Shown here: in pieces, positions 21,080 through 33,107 of the stretch
Position numbering within the stretch: position 1 is the first letter of the stretch
Layout: every line of letters begins with the position of its first letter
Assembly (NCBI GenBank): GCA_944739405.2
Contig: OX123196.2
Location: 68,843,688-68,907,687 of the forward strand
Direction of reading: 5' to 3'
Source of the DNA: Euclidia mi
Taxonomy: Eukaryota; Arthropoda; Insecta; Lepidoptera; Erebidae
Length of the DNA: 64,000 bases
Notes under the pieces: generated by a model
Databases searched by the model: none
What the model was told of the DNA's origin: nothing
Seen by the model: the letters and a program-made list of their open reading frames with translations, nothing else
Program-made: the position numbers and the translations under genes

Positions 21080-21990
21080 ATTAGAATATTAAATTAGAAA
21101 AACACCGTAAGCATAAGCTTTACTCAAAGCTAGTGTGCCAATAATAGCGATAAGGGGGGTGTAAAACATACTCTCAGCCATTCCACCGTACGAAATATAA
21201 ATTGCAATACAAATACAGAATGCAATAGCAAAATTGAAACACAATTGTAGCAAATATTAAAGTTGCATTCGCATTTTCGTAGCCTTTCAGTCAGCTGCTA
21301 CGGGATATTGCAAATACATGATACAAATAATTTGTGCTTGTTAGCTACGAACTGGCTACGAGCTACGCAGCGAGTGCTACGGTGCTACGGCAGTACTCCG
21401 TGTCATTGTTGTTTAGGTCTTATCCTGTGAATATTTTAATATTGGAAATATCGTTTAGAATTAATTTTACGTGATATTGTTAACTTATTATTGCAGATAC
21501 ATGAATTGAGGCCTATTAAGGCCACAACTCCGATGTTTTTTGTACATATCTATAGTTTTCATAAAAGAAAGTTCTCTTTTTGGCCTGTCTCTCTAAAAGA
21601 ACGTGAAAGACTCAAAAATTGCTGAATGGATTTATACACGGCTTTGATCAATAGGAAGTGGAATCTCTGAGGAAGGTTTAGCGGTACTATTGATGTGGGC
21701 GGAGACGCAGGCGAAGTCTAGTATTCATATAAAGTGAACTGCCGCAAGATTTGCCGACGTTTTCACCAGTACAAGTCAAATCTGGTTCAGTGTGATAGAA
21801 ACCGCCGATTAAGCTGTTTTGAAATTAACGAATCTTGGTTTTTATAAACTCTTTATCCATTTTAGTGACATTACCTTCACGATATTAAACACGCCCAAAA
21901 AAACAATAATGAATACAAATCATCGACAAATAAAATATTGTAAGGAACTGCAACCGTTGCACCTTCTAAATTATTTTAATATATTTTCCG
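21080..21990. other. Stretch without recognised genes
   Basis: GCTACG words recur between 21280 and 21400 (TAGCTACGAACTGGCTACGA, GTGCTACGGTGCTACGG), suggesting a decayed MITE. No ORF has a recognisable domain. Confidence 0.4.
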
Positions 21991-22216
21991 GGTGCATAGG
22001 GTTCCCACCAAGAACTTAGGGTCCCAAGCCAACCTCACCTGCAAGAGGTGCACCTGCCGATCAACGGACGAGGCTCTGGCAAACAAAATATCCCGATAAG
22101 CAGCAATAGGCTCGCCACCTATTACGTGGGATCAAAACACTGGCGAAAAGTGGGCGTTTAATATGCCTCTGCCTACCCCTTCGGGGAAGCAGGCGTGAGT
22201 CTATGTATGTATGTAT
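21991..22216 (+). mobile_element. Family-B-tailed SINE with a non-tRNA head
   Basis: The 3' half is family B (CAATAGGCTCGCCACCTATT, CTCTGCCTACCCCTTCGGGG, TATG tail). The 5' half is different: GGGTTCCCACCAAGAACTTA...TGCACCTGCCGATCAACGG. A closely similar copy at 25049-25304 has a clear target duplication, so the head-tail combination is a real family. Confidence 0.85.
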
Positions 22217-22374
22217 TTTCCGGAAATAATTTTCAAGCATATATATGTATACGTATAAAAGATTTTTCTATTTTATTACTGCACTATTGTTATACTAATA
22301 CTAAAGGTTACTTGGAGAAAAGTACTTGTAGCGATGAAGCCGTCTATTGTAATATTTCTTATTGTGACATTGAA

Positions 22375-22605
22375 GTGAGGATGGATGGAAATCATGTGAT
22401 TAAAAAGGTAATGAATATGAGAGTTGAGGGTTATAAGGCAAGAGGAAGACCGAAGAAAATATGGATGGATTGTGTGAAGGATGACATGAATGAAACGGGA
22501 GTGAATAAACAGGTGACGGCTGTTAAGAGAGAATGGAGGACACAGACATTCTGCGCCGACCTCAAGTAATATGGGAACAGGGCAGGCAGAAGAAGTATCT
22601 TGATC
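22375..22605 (+). pseudogene. RTE-like LINE RT C-terminus, fragment
   Basis: The frame, open to 22569, reads KVMNMRVEG, then ARGRPKKIWMDCVKDDM, then VKREWRTQT. The G-RGRPKKRW-DCV-DM block is the usual C-terminal end of RT in RTE-type and related LINEs. A second fragment with the same block lies inverted at 49767-50033. No catalytic part is present. Confidence 0.75.
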
Positions 22606-23165
22606 ATACGGAATACAACAATTAACTTCCTAGGTAGAAGGTACTCAGATATTTCAAAAAACTATGATAAGAAAGTAATTTTACCCCACCTCTGCCTACT
22701 GTTTCGCTAAATATTGGTCTGCTAACTGCTTCGAACTTCCAAAAAGCACGGAAAGTATAGCTGATTTTGTCACCTTTTACACTAAATATCACCTATATTA
22801 AAATGTTACCACCCAATTTAATATCACATAAATCAAACGTTATACAGCACAAAAATGAATTAAGTTAAAATAAAACATTATCCCGAGTTGAATGGTGTCG
22901 ACTCTTTCATGATGTTACTTTTACTTAGCAGTAATAATTTAGTAATAGCATTAAATCACTGATCATCGGCCATTCGAGTCAGGAGCGATGTATTTTCAGT
23001 GATACGTTATTATCTCATGTTTACAGTGCGATTATTCAATAGACGCTCATTTGAAAGGGTTTTATATTCGTTCTGTGTTTTCCATTTCTAAAATACGGAT
23101 GAAAGGCTAAATAATTGCAAGGTGTTTTTAATTAGGTGGGGCTACAAAATTTATTTTAACCGAAA

Positions 23166-23262
23166 TACATACATAACTTCACGCCTTTATCCCCGAAGGG
23201 GTAGGCACAGGTGTTACACACCCACACTTCGTCAGTTATGTTTCGTTCCCAATATAATAGGC
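23166..23262 (-). mobile_element. SINE family B tail fragment
   Basis: Contains ACTTCACGCCTTTATCCCCG and GAAGGGGTAGGCACAGGTG after a short TACATACATA run. The remainder is lost. Confidence 0.65.
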
Positions 23263-23399
23263 AATTTTTCAAGCGAGCGAAAATAACCGAAATAAATTAA
23301 GAAAAATCGGACCCGTAAAAGTCATTATCGGAATTATTACAAAACAAATACTCAATATTACATTAGACAAAAGCCTATTCTAAAGGACAGGTCAGAAGT

Positions 23400-23545
23400 A
23401 CCCTAAACAGAAGAGAATGCATGAGAAACTTGATGGGAGTGAATGAAGCAAGAGAGGTATGTCAGGATCGTTGCAAATGGCGTTCCGTAGTTTCTGCCTA
23501 CCCTCCGGGAAACAAGCGTGAGTATAGTGTGTATGTGTGTACAAA
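23400..23545 (+). mobile_element. LINE/SINE tail fragments
   Basis: AGAAACTTGATGGGAGTGAATGAAG...GATCGTTGCAAATGG resembles the end of an RTE-type LINE. It is followed by CTGCCTACCCTCCGGGAAAC and a TGTATGTGTG tail of family-B type. Both are short and degraded. Confidence 0.35.
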
Positions 23546-23804
23546 AGCCTATACTAAGGCCTTATAAAGAAGGTCGTACGTAATTTATTTCTGTTTGCTA
23601 TTTGATACAAACAACTTCAGATATGCATCACAAAAAAGAAGCATTATTTAATATATACCTAATATTTGAACTATATTCAATGCTTGTTTTACTATTACAC
23701 TGACAAACTGAGGCTAATGATTCATATTTTTTGTAATGTTTTGTTAGACACCAATATTACGTTTTGTTTTTTGGAGAATGACCGTTTTTTATACTACTAG
23801 TGCT

Positions 23805-24105
23805 ATCATCAGCCCTGAATATATTATACTGTCCAACTGTTGGGCGCAGGCCTATATAAGAAGGAAAAGGCCATAGTTCACCACGCAGGCCAAGTGCTGG
23901 TTGGTAGACTCCACATGTCTTTCGAGAACATTATGGAGAACTTTTAGACATGCAGGTTTCCTCGCGATGTTCTCCTTTACCGTTAAGCAAGCGATAATCA
24001 ACCATTTAATACGCTTCGAGAATTCATTGGTACGCGCCGTGGATTCGAACCCGAGACCCTCTGCGACGCAGTCTGTCGGTCTCTCACTTTATGACCTTTG
24101 CCTTA
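23805..24105 (-). mobile_element. SINE, family D
   Basis: On the minus strand it runs from a tRNA-like head (GTCTCGGGTTCGAATCCACG) through AAACCTGCATGTCTAAAAGT and CATAATGTTCTCGAAAGACA to CAACAGTTGGACAGT. The order matches 39947-40262. Confidence 0.85.
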
Positions 24106-24144
24106 ATGTTTGTAAGTCGTCAACGATACAGCATTTATTCATAA

Positions 24145-24346
24145 CTAGCTTACTCACGTTATTTAGGCCTAGTGCTCCGCACCCGTAGCTCATAGCGTCA
24201 TGTTATATCCGTCCTCGATAAATGGGCTATCAAACACTAAAATAATTATCGAATCGATCCACTAGCTCGTGAGATAAGCGCTTTCAACCACATAAACAAA
24301 CTTCCAAAAACAAACAAACTCTTCAGCTTTATAATATTAGTATAGA
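24145..24346 (-). mobile_element. Helitron-like element, family 1
   Basis: Minus-strand start TCTATACTAATATTATAAAG, followed by CTGAAGAGTTTGTTTG, is the canonical family-1 5' end. The 3' end is CTAG before a T at 24145. The middle is diverged, with CCATTTATCGAGGACGG preserved. Confidence 0.7.
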
Positions 24347-24368
24347 GGCAGCTTATAGTTAGTAATTT

Positions 24369-24580
24369 TGACTGCACGCTTGGCGTAGTGGTTTAAGCGG
24401 CCGCCTCACCGCTTAACACTGCGCCGAGTGTCGTGGGTTCGATTCCCACACGAGACTACACTTTGTGTGATCCATAAATTGTTGTTTCGAGTCTGGGTGT
24501 TCAGTATGTCCGTTGGTTGTATGTTTGTAAAGTCCCCCGCGACACAGGATTTATTCCAAGTGCGGGAGTTCCATTAAAAA
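24369..24580 (+). mobile_element. SINE, family C
   Basis: The head has CTTGGCGTAGTGGTTTAAGC and TCGTGGGTTCGATTCCCACA. The body has CTTTGTGTGATCCATAAATT and GTTTCGAGTCTGGGTGTTC. The end is AGGATTTATTCCAAGTGCGG with an A-rich tail. It is the cleanest copy in the window. Confidence 0.9.
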
Positions 24581-25004
24581 AAAGAAATAATTGTATAGAA
24601 GTAGTGTTTTAAATTACAAAAAGCAACTTGAAATTACTTTTCAATCCGCTCTTCCTCACATAAGCAGACGTCGATATATATTTTACCTCCATACTAACAA
24701 CTACGTCTTACTCAAATGATCTCACGGTAATGGTGTATCAAGTACATATCTGCCGCACGCCAAATACTTCTTAACGCCAACTTCCATAAGATAAAAGACA
24801 AAAATGTTTGAGGAAACAAAAAGTGAAATTGTTTTGACAAACAATTCGCGGTATTCTGTTAAGTATCGGTGCTCATGTGTTGATGAAATGCTTTGTTATA
24901 ATTATATGTTGGTGCTTTGCTATTATGGTAAGGCTGGCGACACACGAACAACAAAAGATGATAAGAAATTTATTAAAAAAAAGGATGTATGTGTGTCTTT
25001 CCAT

Positions 25005-25350
25005 TGTCTAGGATCCTGAATACAAGTTTGCTTAGTTTGGACTAGATGCATACATACATACATACATACATAGACTCACGCCTGTTTCCCCGAAGGGGTA
25101 GGCAGAGGCATATTAAACGCCCACTTTTCGCCAGTGTTTTGATCCCACGTAATAGGTGGCGAGCCTATTGCCGCTTATCGGGATATTATATTGTTTGCCA
25201 GAGCCTCGTCCGTTGATCGGCAGGTGCACCACTTGCAGGTGAGGTTGGCTTGGGACTCTAAGTTCTTGGTGGGAACCCTATGCACCCTTGGCTGGACCTG
25301 GACCTGGACTAGATGGTGTTGTGTTTATGTGGTCGAATAATATTATTATT
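25005..25350 (+). mobile_element. SINE family A tail, interrupted by another SINE
   Basis: AGTTTGCTTAGTTTGGACTAG at the left and GACTAGATGGTGTTGTGTTT at the right are adjacent parts of the family-A 3' region. They are separated by the insertion at 25049-25304. Upstream sequence (from about 24960) is too diverged to bound. Confidence 0.7.
25049..25304 (-). mobile_element. Family-B-tailed SINE with a non-tRNA head, intact insertion
   Basis: It is flanked by the 11-bp duplication TGGACTAGATG (25038-25048 and 25305-25315). The minus strand starts CAGGTCCAGGTCCAGCC and ends in a TATG repeat. The head and body match 21991-22216. Confidence 0.92.
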
Positions 25351-25458
25351 CTATATGACTATATGCTTTGACTGCTCACAGCATTTAGTCACATACAAGA
25401 ATCATTTGTTTACGTCTATAGCTATGTTTCTCCGTCAGTTAGAACTTCGTCATAGTTG

Positions 25459-25580
25459 TTCTGCACGTCGCGTCGTAGTGATTAAAGCGGCCGTCTCGCC
25501 GACGTTTAAGACAGCGCTGACTACTGTTGGTTCGATATCCATCACGGGACAACAGTTTGTGTTGTTCAATCTGTTCCAGA
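25459..25580 (+). mobile_element. SINE family C head, diverged
   Basis: CGTCGCGTCGTAGTGATTAAAG and GTTGGTTCGATATCCATCAC with CAGTTTGTGT match the head and start of the family-C body. The rest is not recognisable. Confidence 0.5.
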
Positions 25581-25599
25581 AGTTGCCCTGGGCAGGTGG

Positions 25600-28230
25600 G
25601 AAATGTTGCAGAGTGCGCAGTGGAAGTTTGTATTATATCCACCTGACTAGAACAAGCAAGAAGTCTGGCATATATTGGACTGATTTTCTCAGCGCTAACA
25701 ATCAAATACATTAATTACCGATCTTCTCTGTTGTCAGGCATGGAACTAAGTTAGATAAACACACAACGAAATTGGCCAAAATAGAGAGTGATACATCTAC
25801 CTAGCTGCCAGACTCCAAACGCGACGTCTTCAACACGAGGAGAGGATTCACACAATTTTCAGTTTTATAAAATGTCAATGTTCAATATAATATCACAAAG
25901 AACAATGGCAGAATTTGGTCTGGGTTTGTTGTGGCGACCTTAAACTTCATATGAACATAACAAATTGTTTTTTTTTCTACGATTTTTAATATTTTCACTT
26001 TGTCTTATTAAAGCTGGAGTATTTTATGATGATAAAAAGCATTCCAATTGATTACGAATACTTTATTAGTTGATTGTTGCCATAGACAATGGTGTGACAG
26101 GAATAGACGTGAGTGCTATATCCGTATCGATTATTAAATAAGTAATCGATACGATCGACCTTTCTAGAGTTGGTTTGGTTTAAAATGCAGTTATTTAATA
26201 TTTAATCATCATTATATCAATAAGCTATAGCATCATTATATCAATAATAATATTTTTGAAGCAAAACGACGTTTAAATCAAATAAAAACGTCACAGCATC
26301 GTTTTAATGTTGTATCGATTTCACATAAAATCGATTTAAAATGTGCAGCTCTGCTTTTGTCTTTGGCTGGGACAGTTAGATGCTACAAAATACTTCCGCG
26401 TTTTGATGTCAATCTGACATATGTCATTTGATAATTCAAACATACCTACCTACATTGTTTAACTTTCAAACTATAACTTTCTTTTTACCTACATTGTTCA
26501 TTCTTAACTAAAAATTCAAACACCGATATCTTCTTTTTCCACCTTTCCTGAGTGAAAATAGAATCATTTAAAGACTCTGTTACTTACGCCAAATTTTTTG
26601 ATATATTTTTTATTACTGTACGCTTCAATTTAATTTCAGATATTTTGATGTATGGAGATCTGCCATTGTCCTTTATCAAGGGCTCACTGAACCATGCCCG
26701 GCAAATCAAAAGCGACAGTTTTACAAGGTTTTACAAAATTCAATTCGCGTAGCTGATTTTACAATGTGCTTCAAGAAGGTGAATTCAAACGGAAAAACAA
26801 ATTGACAATTCTTACAAATGTGACCAGAGTAATAAAATAACCATAGATAACAATTGTTACCAAACTAATATTCTTGATTTATACTAATTATTATAGATAA
26901 TATATCTATTTCAAACACAATCCAATGAGTGTTATTTTCATCTTGGTGTTATCTGTGTCCGTTATTTGAAAGTTTATAAAGTGATGTGCACCACAGAATG
27001 TATTGATAATGCAAAAGACTATGTAAAACTAGCAATTAAAAGTATTAAAACAAACATAAGTACCTTATAATGACCAGCTACCACGCCTTAGTCGGAACAT
27101 CGTATATTATTCATAAACATCTTCACGAATAATCCGTCCTAATCAAATCTTCTTAAATAAATTGGCAATAAAAAGTTGTACAATAATTCTGAAAGTCAAA
27201 GATTCTTTATGTAGATTATCCACAAGAAGTTTCTGTGAAAATACTCAAGTTTTTTATGTAAGTACATCTGAGTTGATATAACTGTTGAATTTCATTTCGA
27301 CACTCGATTCTCGTGAAAACATTACACACTTATTTTACGATGGGTAAGTTGAATTTTAGTTACGAGTTTTATTATTTAAAGGTTAATATAATAAGTGCTT
27401 GTATGTCTAAAGTTTTGTGAAAACATGAGATAAGAGGGAATACAATCGTTGAATGAGGTCGTACATTTATTCTTGTAAGTGTTTTGTCGGTACCTTGGCT
27501 TTGCCTGAGTTTTAGGCTTTTGTGTTTATTCTCATAATATATCTGGGTTAATTTTAAAGATGAGAAGTATTAATTTACCATAAAATAACAGCGGAGAGCC
27601 GTGGTAAGATAAATATTGTATTTAATCCATAAGTCAAGCTAAATTTAAACTAGAACTGTCTTTGCTAAATATTTTATGTGTTTCGAAAGAGCCACAGTCA
27701 AAATCTTTGCAACCTATGTACATTAGACAAAATTTCACCACGAGGGAGACCTTTGAGACTTACCGGTTTCCTGCCAATATTTTCCTTCACTGCTAAGCAA
27801 GCAATAGTTGACTCATTAAAATAACGCAAGTTATAGATAAGTCAACTTATAGTATCTTAATATCTCAACTAACATCCCATAAAAAGTAAAACAAAATATA
27901 AACGTAAGTTTTGATGTGCTAAATTGCAGCGACGTCTTCAGAATACCGTGTCTCTCAATACTTCCTGATCGTGTGTGAACAGCCTTAATCTGTCGTCACC
28001 CCACACGGGAAACATGAAAGAAATTTACATGTTATGCGTAAATATATCCCAAAATCTCGTCAACATTTAACACCCTTACGAATAAACATATGCCATTCTG
28101 TAAACTGAATTTTTTACAACCTTTATGCTTTGGGGTGTTGCAGGTTGTATAAAAATGATTTGGTGTTTGTTGTTCAGATTGGTTGGGTAAATGAACAGAA
28201 CAGCATAATGTAATTTATAAATTTATTTTA
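25600..28230. other. Long AT-rich stretch without recognised genes
   Basis: Seen here: a short palindrome GTATCGATTA...TAATCGATAC (26128-26155), a local duplication of CATCATTATATCAATAA (near 26208 and 26231), and a family-D SINE fragment on the minus strand (about 27755-27830, TTTCCTTCACTGCTAAGCAAG). At 27340-27343 ATGG is followed by GTAAGT, which could be a tiny first exon, but no supporting exon was found. ORFs present have no recognisable domain. Confidence 0.45.
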
Positions 28231-28240
28231 CAGACTTGCC

Positions 28241-28884
28241 TGCTCTGGCCTCCTTGGGATCTCCACCTTATCGTGCTGGGCTCAGTAACCGTGGTTTGGA
28301 CACGCACGGTGAAGCTAAGTGGGATCCCGGGAGTGCACGCTCCGTGTGGGCTTGGGTGAGGCCTGAGTTCTGTCTGTCCCTCGCAGTCGGGCGCGGTCGC
28401 GGGAGGAGAGGCGTGTCGGTGTTGCGTTGCCACGCGCCCTATCTCCCGCGACCAAATAGGCGCGCACCATTTTGCCATTGCGTTGCGGTGGGGCCGCAGA
28501 GGAAGAGGAGATGCGGTGTTGTCAGGTTGCCGTCCTCCCTATCCTCTGCGGCCGTTTTGGTGCCTGTGGACGGCGAGCGCTGGGGCTGCCTCCCGTCCGC
28601 CTAAAGGCAAGGAGGTGGCGTACTGTCTGCGCCGCCTCCCAAGTAGGATAACGAGGCGGGGCCTGCCAACACCTACGGCGGGCCAGTTCCGGGCGAGGTC
28701 ACGGAAAAGTATGCTATCCGCGAATCACGTGACCCCGGGACCCGTAGGGACACCGCGGTAGTTTTAGTGGGTATGCGCCGAACGCCTGGGGAAAGCCTCC
28801 TCACACCTCCTCCGCCAGTCCCAAGCTCGGTCGATCACATTCCGGCCGGATTGGCGTCGAGTTACACCGTAGTCAACAAAAAAA
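28241..28884 (+). mobile_element. GC-rich poly(A) retroposon, copy b
   Basis: A 9-bp duplication, AGACTTGCC, flanks it (28232-28240 and 28885-28893), and an A run precedes the right copy. The 5' 320 bp match copy a (3958-4552): GGGATCTCCACCTTATCG, then GGTCGCGGGAGGAGAGGCGT and GGGGCCGCAGAGGAAGAGGA. From about 28570 it diverges completely, with its own 3' half ending ACACCGTAGTCAAC. ORFs up to 122 codons are arginine-rich and unconserved between the two copies. Confidence 0.8.
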
Positions 28885-28974
28885 AGACTTGCCCGTTCGA
28901 GGAAAATTAAAAAATAGCAATAAAATTAACAACCTGTAATTATTAACGAGATTAATAACGAGTGTAACTCACGT

Positions 28975-29060
28975 TAATGAAAAACGAATTTTAAGGTATA
29001 AATACCTATTTTTCCGACGCTTCCGCCGATTTGCAACGGCCGTGGTCATCCCTCCGTAAC
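28975..29060 (+). mobile_element. PLE terminal-repeat remnant
   Basis: AAGGTATAAATACCTATTTTTCCGACG and CGGCCGTGGTCA resemble the AGGTATAAATACCTATTTG...CCGACG block at 49680 and the GCCGTGGTCAC word of the PLE at 9931. Confidence 0.35.
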
Positions 29061-29270
29061 GTCGAACAACAGAATAAAATAAAAAAAATAGTTTAAAAAT
29101 CTATAACCCGACTACGTAAAAAGGGGTCTTAAAACGACGAAACAAGAAAATAGCTCATTCAGATATTAAGCCAGAAAAGTATAAGTACAGAAATGCTAAA
29201 GAAGAGCCGTGGTCGCACCTATGGTATTGGTCAGTAGTCGGGTAAACTTTTAAACTTTTTAAACTTTTTG

Positions 29271-29490
29271 ACTGCACGGTTGGCATAGTGGTTTAAGCGG
29301 CCGCCTCGCCGCTTGACACTGCGCCAAGTGTCGTGGGTTCGATTCCCACATGAAACAACACTTTGTGTAATTTACAAATTGTTGTTTCGAGTCTGGGTGT
29401 TCATTGTGTCCGTTAATTGTATGTTTGTAAAGTCCCCGGCGACACAGGATTTAGTCCTAATGCGGGAGTTGTCTTTTTAAGAAAAAAAAA
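29271..29490 (+). mobile_element. SINE, family C
   Basis: It has GGTTGGCATAGTGGTTTAAG, GTCGTGGGTTCGATTCCCAC, GTTTCGAGTCTGGGTGTTCA and AGGATTTAGTCC, then an A-rich tail. It is nearly identical to 24369-24580. Confidence 0.9.
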
Positions 29491-29702
29491 AGTAGAATTA
29501 AAAAATATATTCACTAGAAATTTTGACGCATTTACTAACCAAAATAAAGCTGGTCATTCCACAAACTAATCGCAGCAGAGTAATCAACAGAAAACACAAT
29601 TTTAATCCTTAACTCTGAAATGCACTTACCACGTATGCCGCAGCCAATTGTTATGATTGGGCTTTTTAAAAACAAGTTCGTCGGTTTAAACAGCCTTGCA
29701 GT

Positions 29703-30112
29703 TGTGACGTCGTGCCCCTCCGTCTGAACTGTGACGTCGAACGAAAGTGGGAGCGCCTCTGCCCGCGCGCCCCCGCACGCCATATATAAGCGTGCGACGC
29801 TGTTCAATCGGCCCTCTGCTCCAGCTCACGGCCATCAGCTAAGTCTTCTTCGTATCAAGACCCTGGCCTTCGGAACACCAGTGAACACCAGCTATACTTG
29901 TCGGACCACGCCCTGAATTTACTCATGTTCTCAATTAGTAAATCTTAGTTTTAAAGTAGCTGCATTGTATCTACCTATATAGGCAATTATATCGTGAAGT
30001 GTACTATTCTAAAAGTGTTTTCATTTGTAAGTAAAACCTGATTTTCTTCCTTTTTTGATCGGCGAGTGATTGAGTCTGGCTCACCACCTACAAACCAATC
30101 ACACGTGAGACA
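29703..30112 (+). repeat. 5' LTR of the non-autonomous Gypsy element
   Basis: It is 410 bp, starting TGTGACGTCG and ending CGTGAGACA. TATATAAG at 29783-29790 is a likely TATA box. A GTGACGTC word (CRE-like) occurs twice near the start. The ORF inside the LTR (29731-29916) is conserved in LTR2 only because the LTR is. Confidence 0.93.
29783..29790 (+). promoter_or_regulatory. TATA box in 5' LTR
   Basis: TATATAAG lies 80 bp into the LTR, with GTGACGTC words upstream, and is conserved in LTR2 at 34464-34471. Transcription would start roughly 30 bp downstream. Confidence 0.6.
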
Positions 30113-30113
30113 T

Positions 30114-30123
30114 TGGCGCCCAA
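30114..30123 (+). promoter_or_regulatory. tRNA primer-binding site
   Basis: TGGCGCCCAA starts one base after the 5' LTR. The same 10 bases begin the primer site of the Gypsy element at 53961, so both families may use the same tRNA primer. Confidence 0.75.
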
Positions 30124-32257
30124 TAGGATTTCTTTTTATAGCTAAATTGGTGTTCCGAAGGTGAGTGGCATTTTTTTCTGTATTTTTATATATTTTTGTG
30201 TATTTTTATATATTTTTATGTGTTAAATACGTCCAGGAGTAACCTATATCTTTTTCTTGTCAGCCACAAGTCGCTTAATTGTATTTTCTAACTAATTATA
30301 TGTTTAATTGAACTATCTGCTAGATAAATTGCATCGCGCAATGTTATCAAACGTAATTACCTATTTTATTCTCGGCCGCTTGGCGTACGAGCGACGCCGC
30401 GCCGCGCCGGCTCAACGAAGCCACGTGTTTTATCTACCTACAATTTCAATTTCTCTTGGACGCATTTTACATTTTACTACATTCTCTTCCTACAATACGC
30501 AATTACGCACTTTATTTTCTTTCACTAGTAGGCATGTGTGTAATTTTAGTGAACATTGCAGTGTAATTTATTATAATTTTTTTTGCCATTATTCTTCATG
30601 GGTTCGTTTCTCTGTTATATTTTGTCTCATGCGATTGTGTAAATTAAACTGTAAAATAGCTTTAAATAAATGTTTAAAGTCTTTACTAAACTCTTTCTTA
30701 AATAAATGCTTTATACGAATAACTTTGCTCAAAATCTCGCATCTTTATATCATTAATGAAGGTACATAAATAATAAATAACTAAATAATTTACTTGTAAA
30801 AGTAATAAATCAATAAATTAACCTCTAAAGTTAATTTTCTTTTTCTTTCTATTGCTGTTGGTTTGCTGAGTTGGTAGCTTTGGGACAGGCTATTCTATTC
30901 TAGCCTTTGCTAGCCTTTGATGGGTTTTTGTCTGGCCTTTGATCGGGTGTTTTATTTTCTGCTGTTTTGACCAGATAATTCTGAGTGCTTGGTAGTCCAC
31001 GCGGCGTCTACTAGCCGTGTGTTGACCCTATTTGCTATGTGAGATCTGTACGGATGCTACTAAATGCGTATGGATGCTGCTAAATGCGCATGAATGCTTT
31101 TTGCTGTCGGATTCCGATGGTGCTCTGTTTTGCCATTTATATAATGGTTCTCCTTCTCTTGCTAAATGGGAGAAGATTGGGTGCTGTTTGCTACCTGATT
31201 CTGACGTATGTGCTCTGTTTTGCGACTTTCTAATGGTACTTTTGCTCTTGCTAAACAAGAGATGGATGCTATATTTCTCTGTTCTTCTTGCTGTGAAGAA
31301 CGGGCATTGTCGGGCTAAAAGTGTTATGGAGTCTGTTGTTTATACCGACAACGCCTCTTTAAAACGTTGGAGTTTTAACTTTGAATTACCGCGGTGGCTA
31401 GACTGCGAGGTTGCGTCGATTTATCGATGATTTTTGTTGTCTTTTAGTGTTTTTACCTGATATTTTTGTTCTATACCTGTTTTCACTACAATACTAACGT
31501 GGTGAAGACTCGTTCTTAAAATGTTCAAGTTCTACTAACGATTCTTGGCATTTCTTTTTAAACTATCAAGTTCCGACTAAAGGTTTTTGGTGTTTAAAAG
31601 GGTTCCTAGGTAACCCTTCTTATGTTTTTGTCTATCAGGTAATAACAATAAATTATGTGATTAAATAAACAAAAAATGTGCGTTTAAAAAAATGCGGGTT
31701 AAGTCGTTTTATATAAGATTTTAACCCACACTTACTAAATAATTTTAGTGTATGATGGTCATTCTGTCTGACCTTAGTGTATATAATAATATAATATGTG
31801 TAAATATATATTTTTTTCTTTTTGGGTCACTACTGGGAACCCAGTATCTTTTGTCCACTGTTGGTCAACTCTTTCTGTTATAGGTATTATTCTAACGCGT
31901 TGCGCGTAATCACTAATAAAATTGCCAGGTGTCGGGCATTTGTTGTAAAATACCTACATAAACTCGTGCGATGAGTTATCGCTTATAAATACCTTCACAA
32001 TATAAATGCCTAATTGTTGTTTTAAAATGTTTGTTTAACATAAATAAATACATAAACTTTAATAACAAAGTGTTAAAATAAAATGTGTTGTTTTTGTGCA
32101 TGTTACTACATCCACAATCTTTCTTATAATAAACAATGTTTATATTACTTGGCACTAATATTAAAATCTACTGTTAAAATAAAATGTTCTAAATGTAAAT
32201 TATACGCCATTGTACACCTACGCCTCACATTGTGCATAAACTCAATTGAAGGATATT
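30124..32257 (+). other. Non-coding interior of the Gypsy-type element
   Basis: No gag, protease or RT motif appears in any frame. ORFs of 153 codons (30308-30769) and 132 codons (31032-31430) have no recognisable domain. AAATGCGTATGGATGCTGCT-type words recur between 31050 and 31110. Confidence 0.5.
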
Positions 32258-32505
32258 TTGGTTCTCAGTATATTGACATGGAATTCAATTCCAATATGGT
32301 GCATGAGCCATGTTAAGTATGCCGAATCGTTGAACTATTTATCTTCTATTCTCGAGAAGGTACACTCAGCTCTGATGTTGGCTCATCAACGCAATGGTTT
32401 ATTTTATAATCTTCGCCGTAAACCGGTAGAATTCTTCAAAACTAAATGTTATGAATGTTAAACCACTTGGCGAATGGCATATAAAAGATTTAAAGATAAA
32501 AAATT
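32258..32505 (+). pseudogene. Integrase C-terminal relic
   Basis: Two adjoining frames give LNYLSSILEKVHSALMLAH, then YNLRRKPVEFFKTKC, then GEWHIKDLKI. These align with SIFDKVQSLLIQAH, YNLRRKPAEF and SWHIKDLKLI near the end of the integrase at 58628-59515. The relic shows the element derives from, or recombined with, a Gypsy lineage related to the 53153-60441 element. It is frameshifted and lacks the catalytic core. Confidence 0.75.
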
Positions 32506-33072
32506 CGGGCAAGTGCGAGTCTGACCCGCGCACCGAGGGTTCCGTACGCATTTTACCTTATTTGAGGTTGAATTACACTAGTCCTCTAAATCTGTATGAG
32601 CGCCCATACAACTTAGAGGACTATCTTAAATGGAGTCTACTATGTATGTATGGGGACACCCTTAAATTTTCAACTTTTTTTATTTTTTGTAATTTTTCCT
32701 TTATTTGTGCTGTAAGACCCTGCTTTTGGCCAAATTTCGTGATTCTAGTTCAACGGGAACTACCATATAGGTTTTCGACCCAAAACCTATAGGGTACTTA
32801 CGCTTGACCTAGAATTATCAATTTTGGTCAAAACCAAGGTCTTACAGCACAAGTAAAGGAAAAATGCCGAAAATTAAAAAAAGTTGAAAATTAAGGTTAA
32901 TTTTGGTACTTACAAGTTTTCGCAAAAATCTAATTTTGACCATATCTTTTTATTGGGTTGACCCAGGACCCTGATTTTCATACACCTAATAGCAACCATA
33001 GACCTCAGTATCTGGTATAAATTTTAATTTTCTAGGTCCACCCGTTCCTGAGAAAATCGGTGGTGACACACG

Positions 33073-33107
<35 letters not shown>

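Noticed and set aside
30308..30769. 153-codon ORF as gag of the LTR element at 29703
   Set aside because: It lacks capsid or zinc-knuckle features and is of AT-rich composition.
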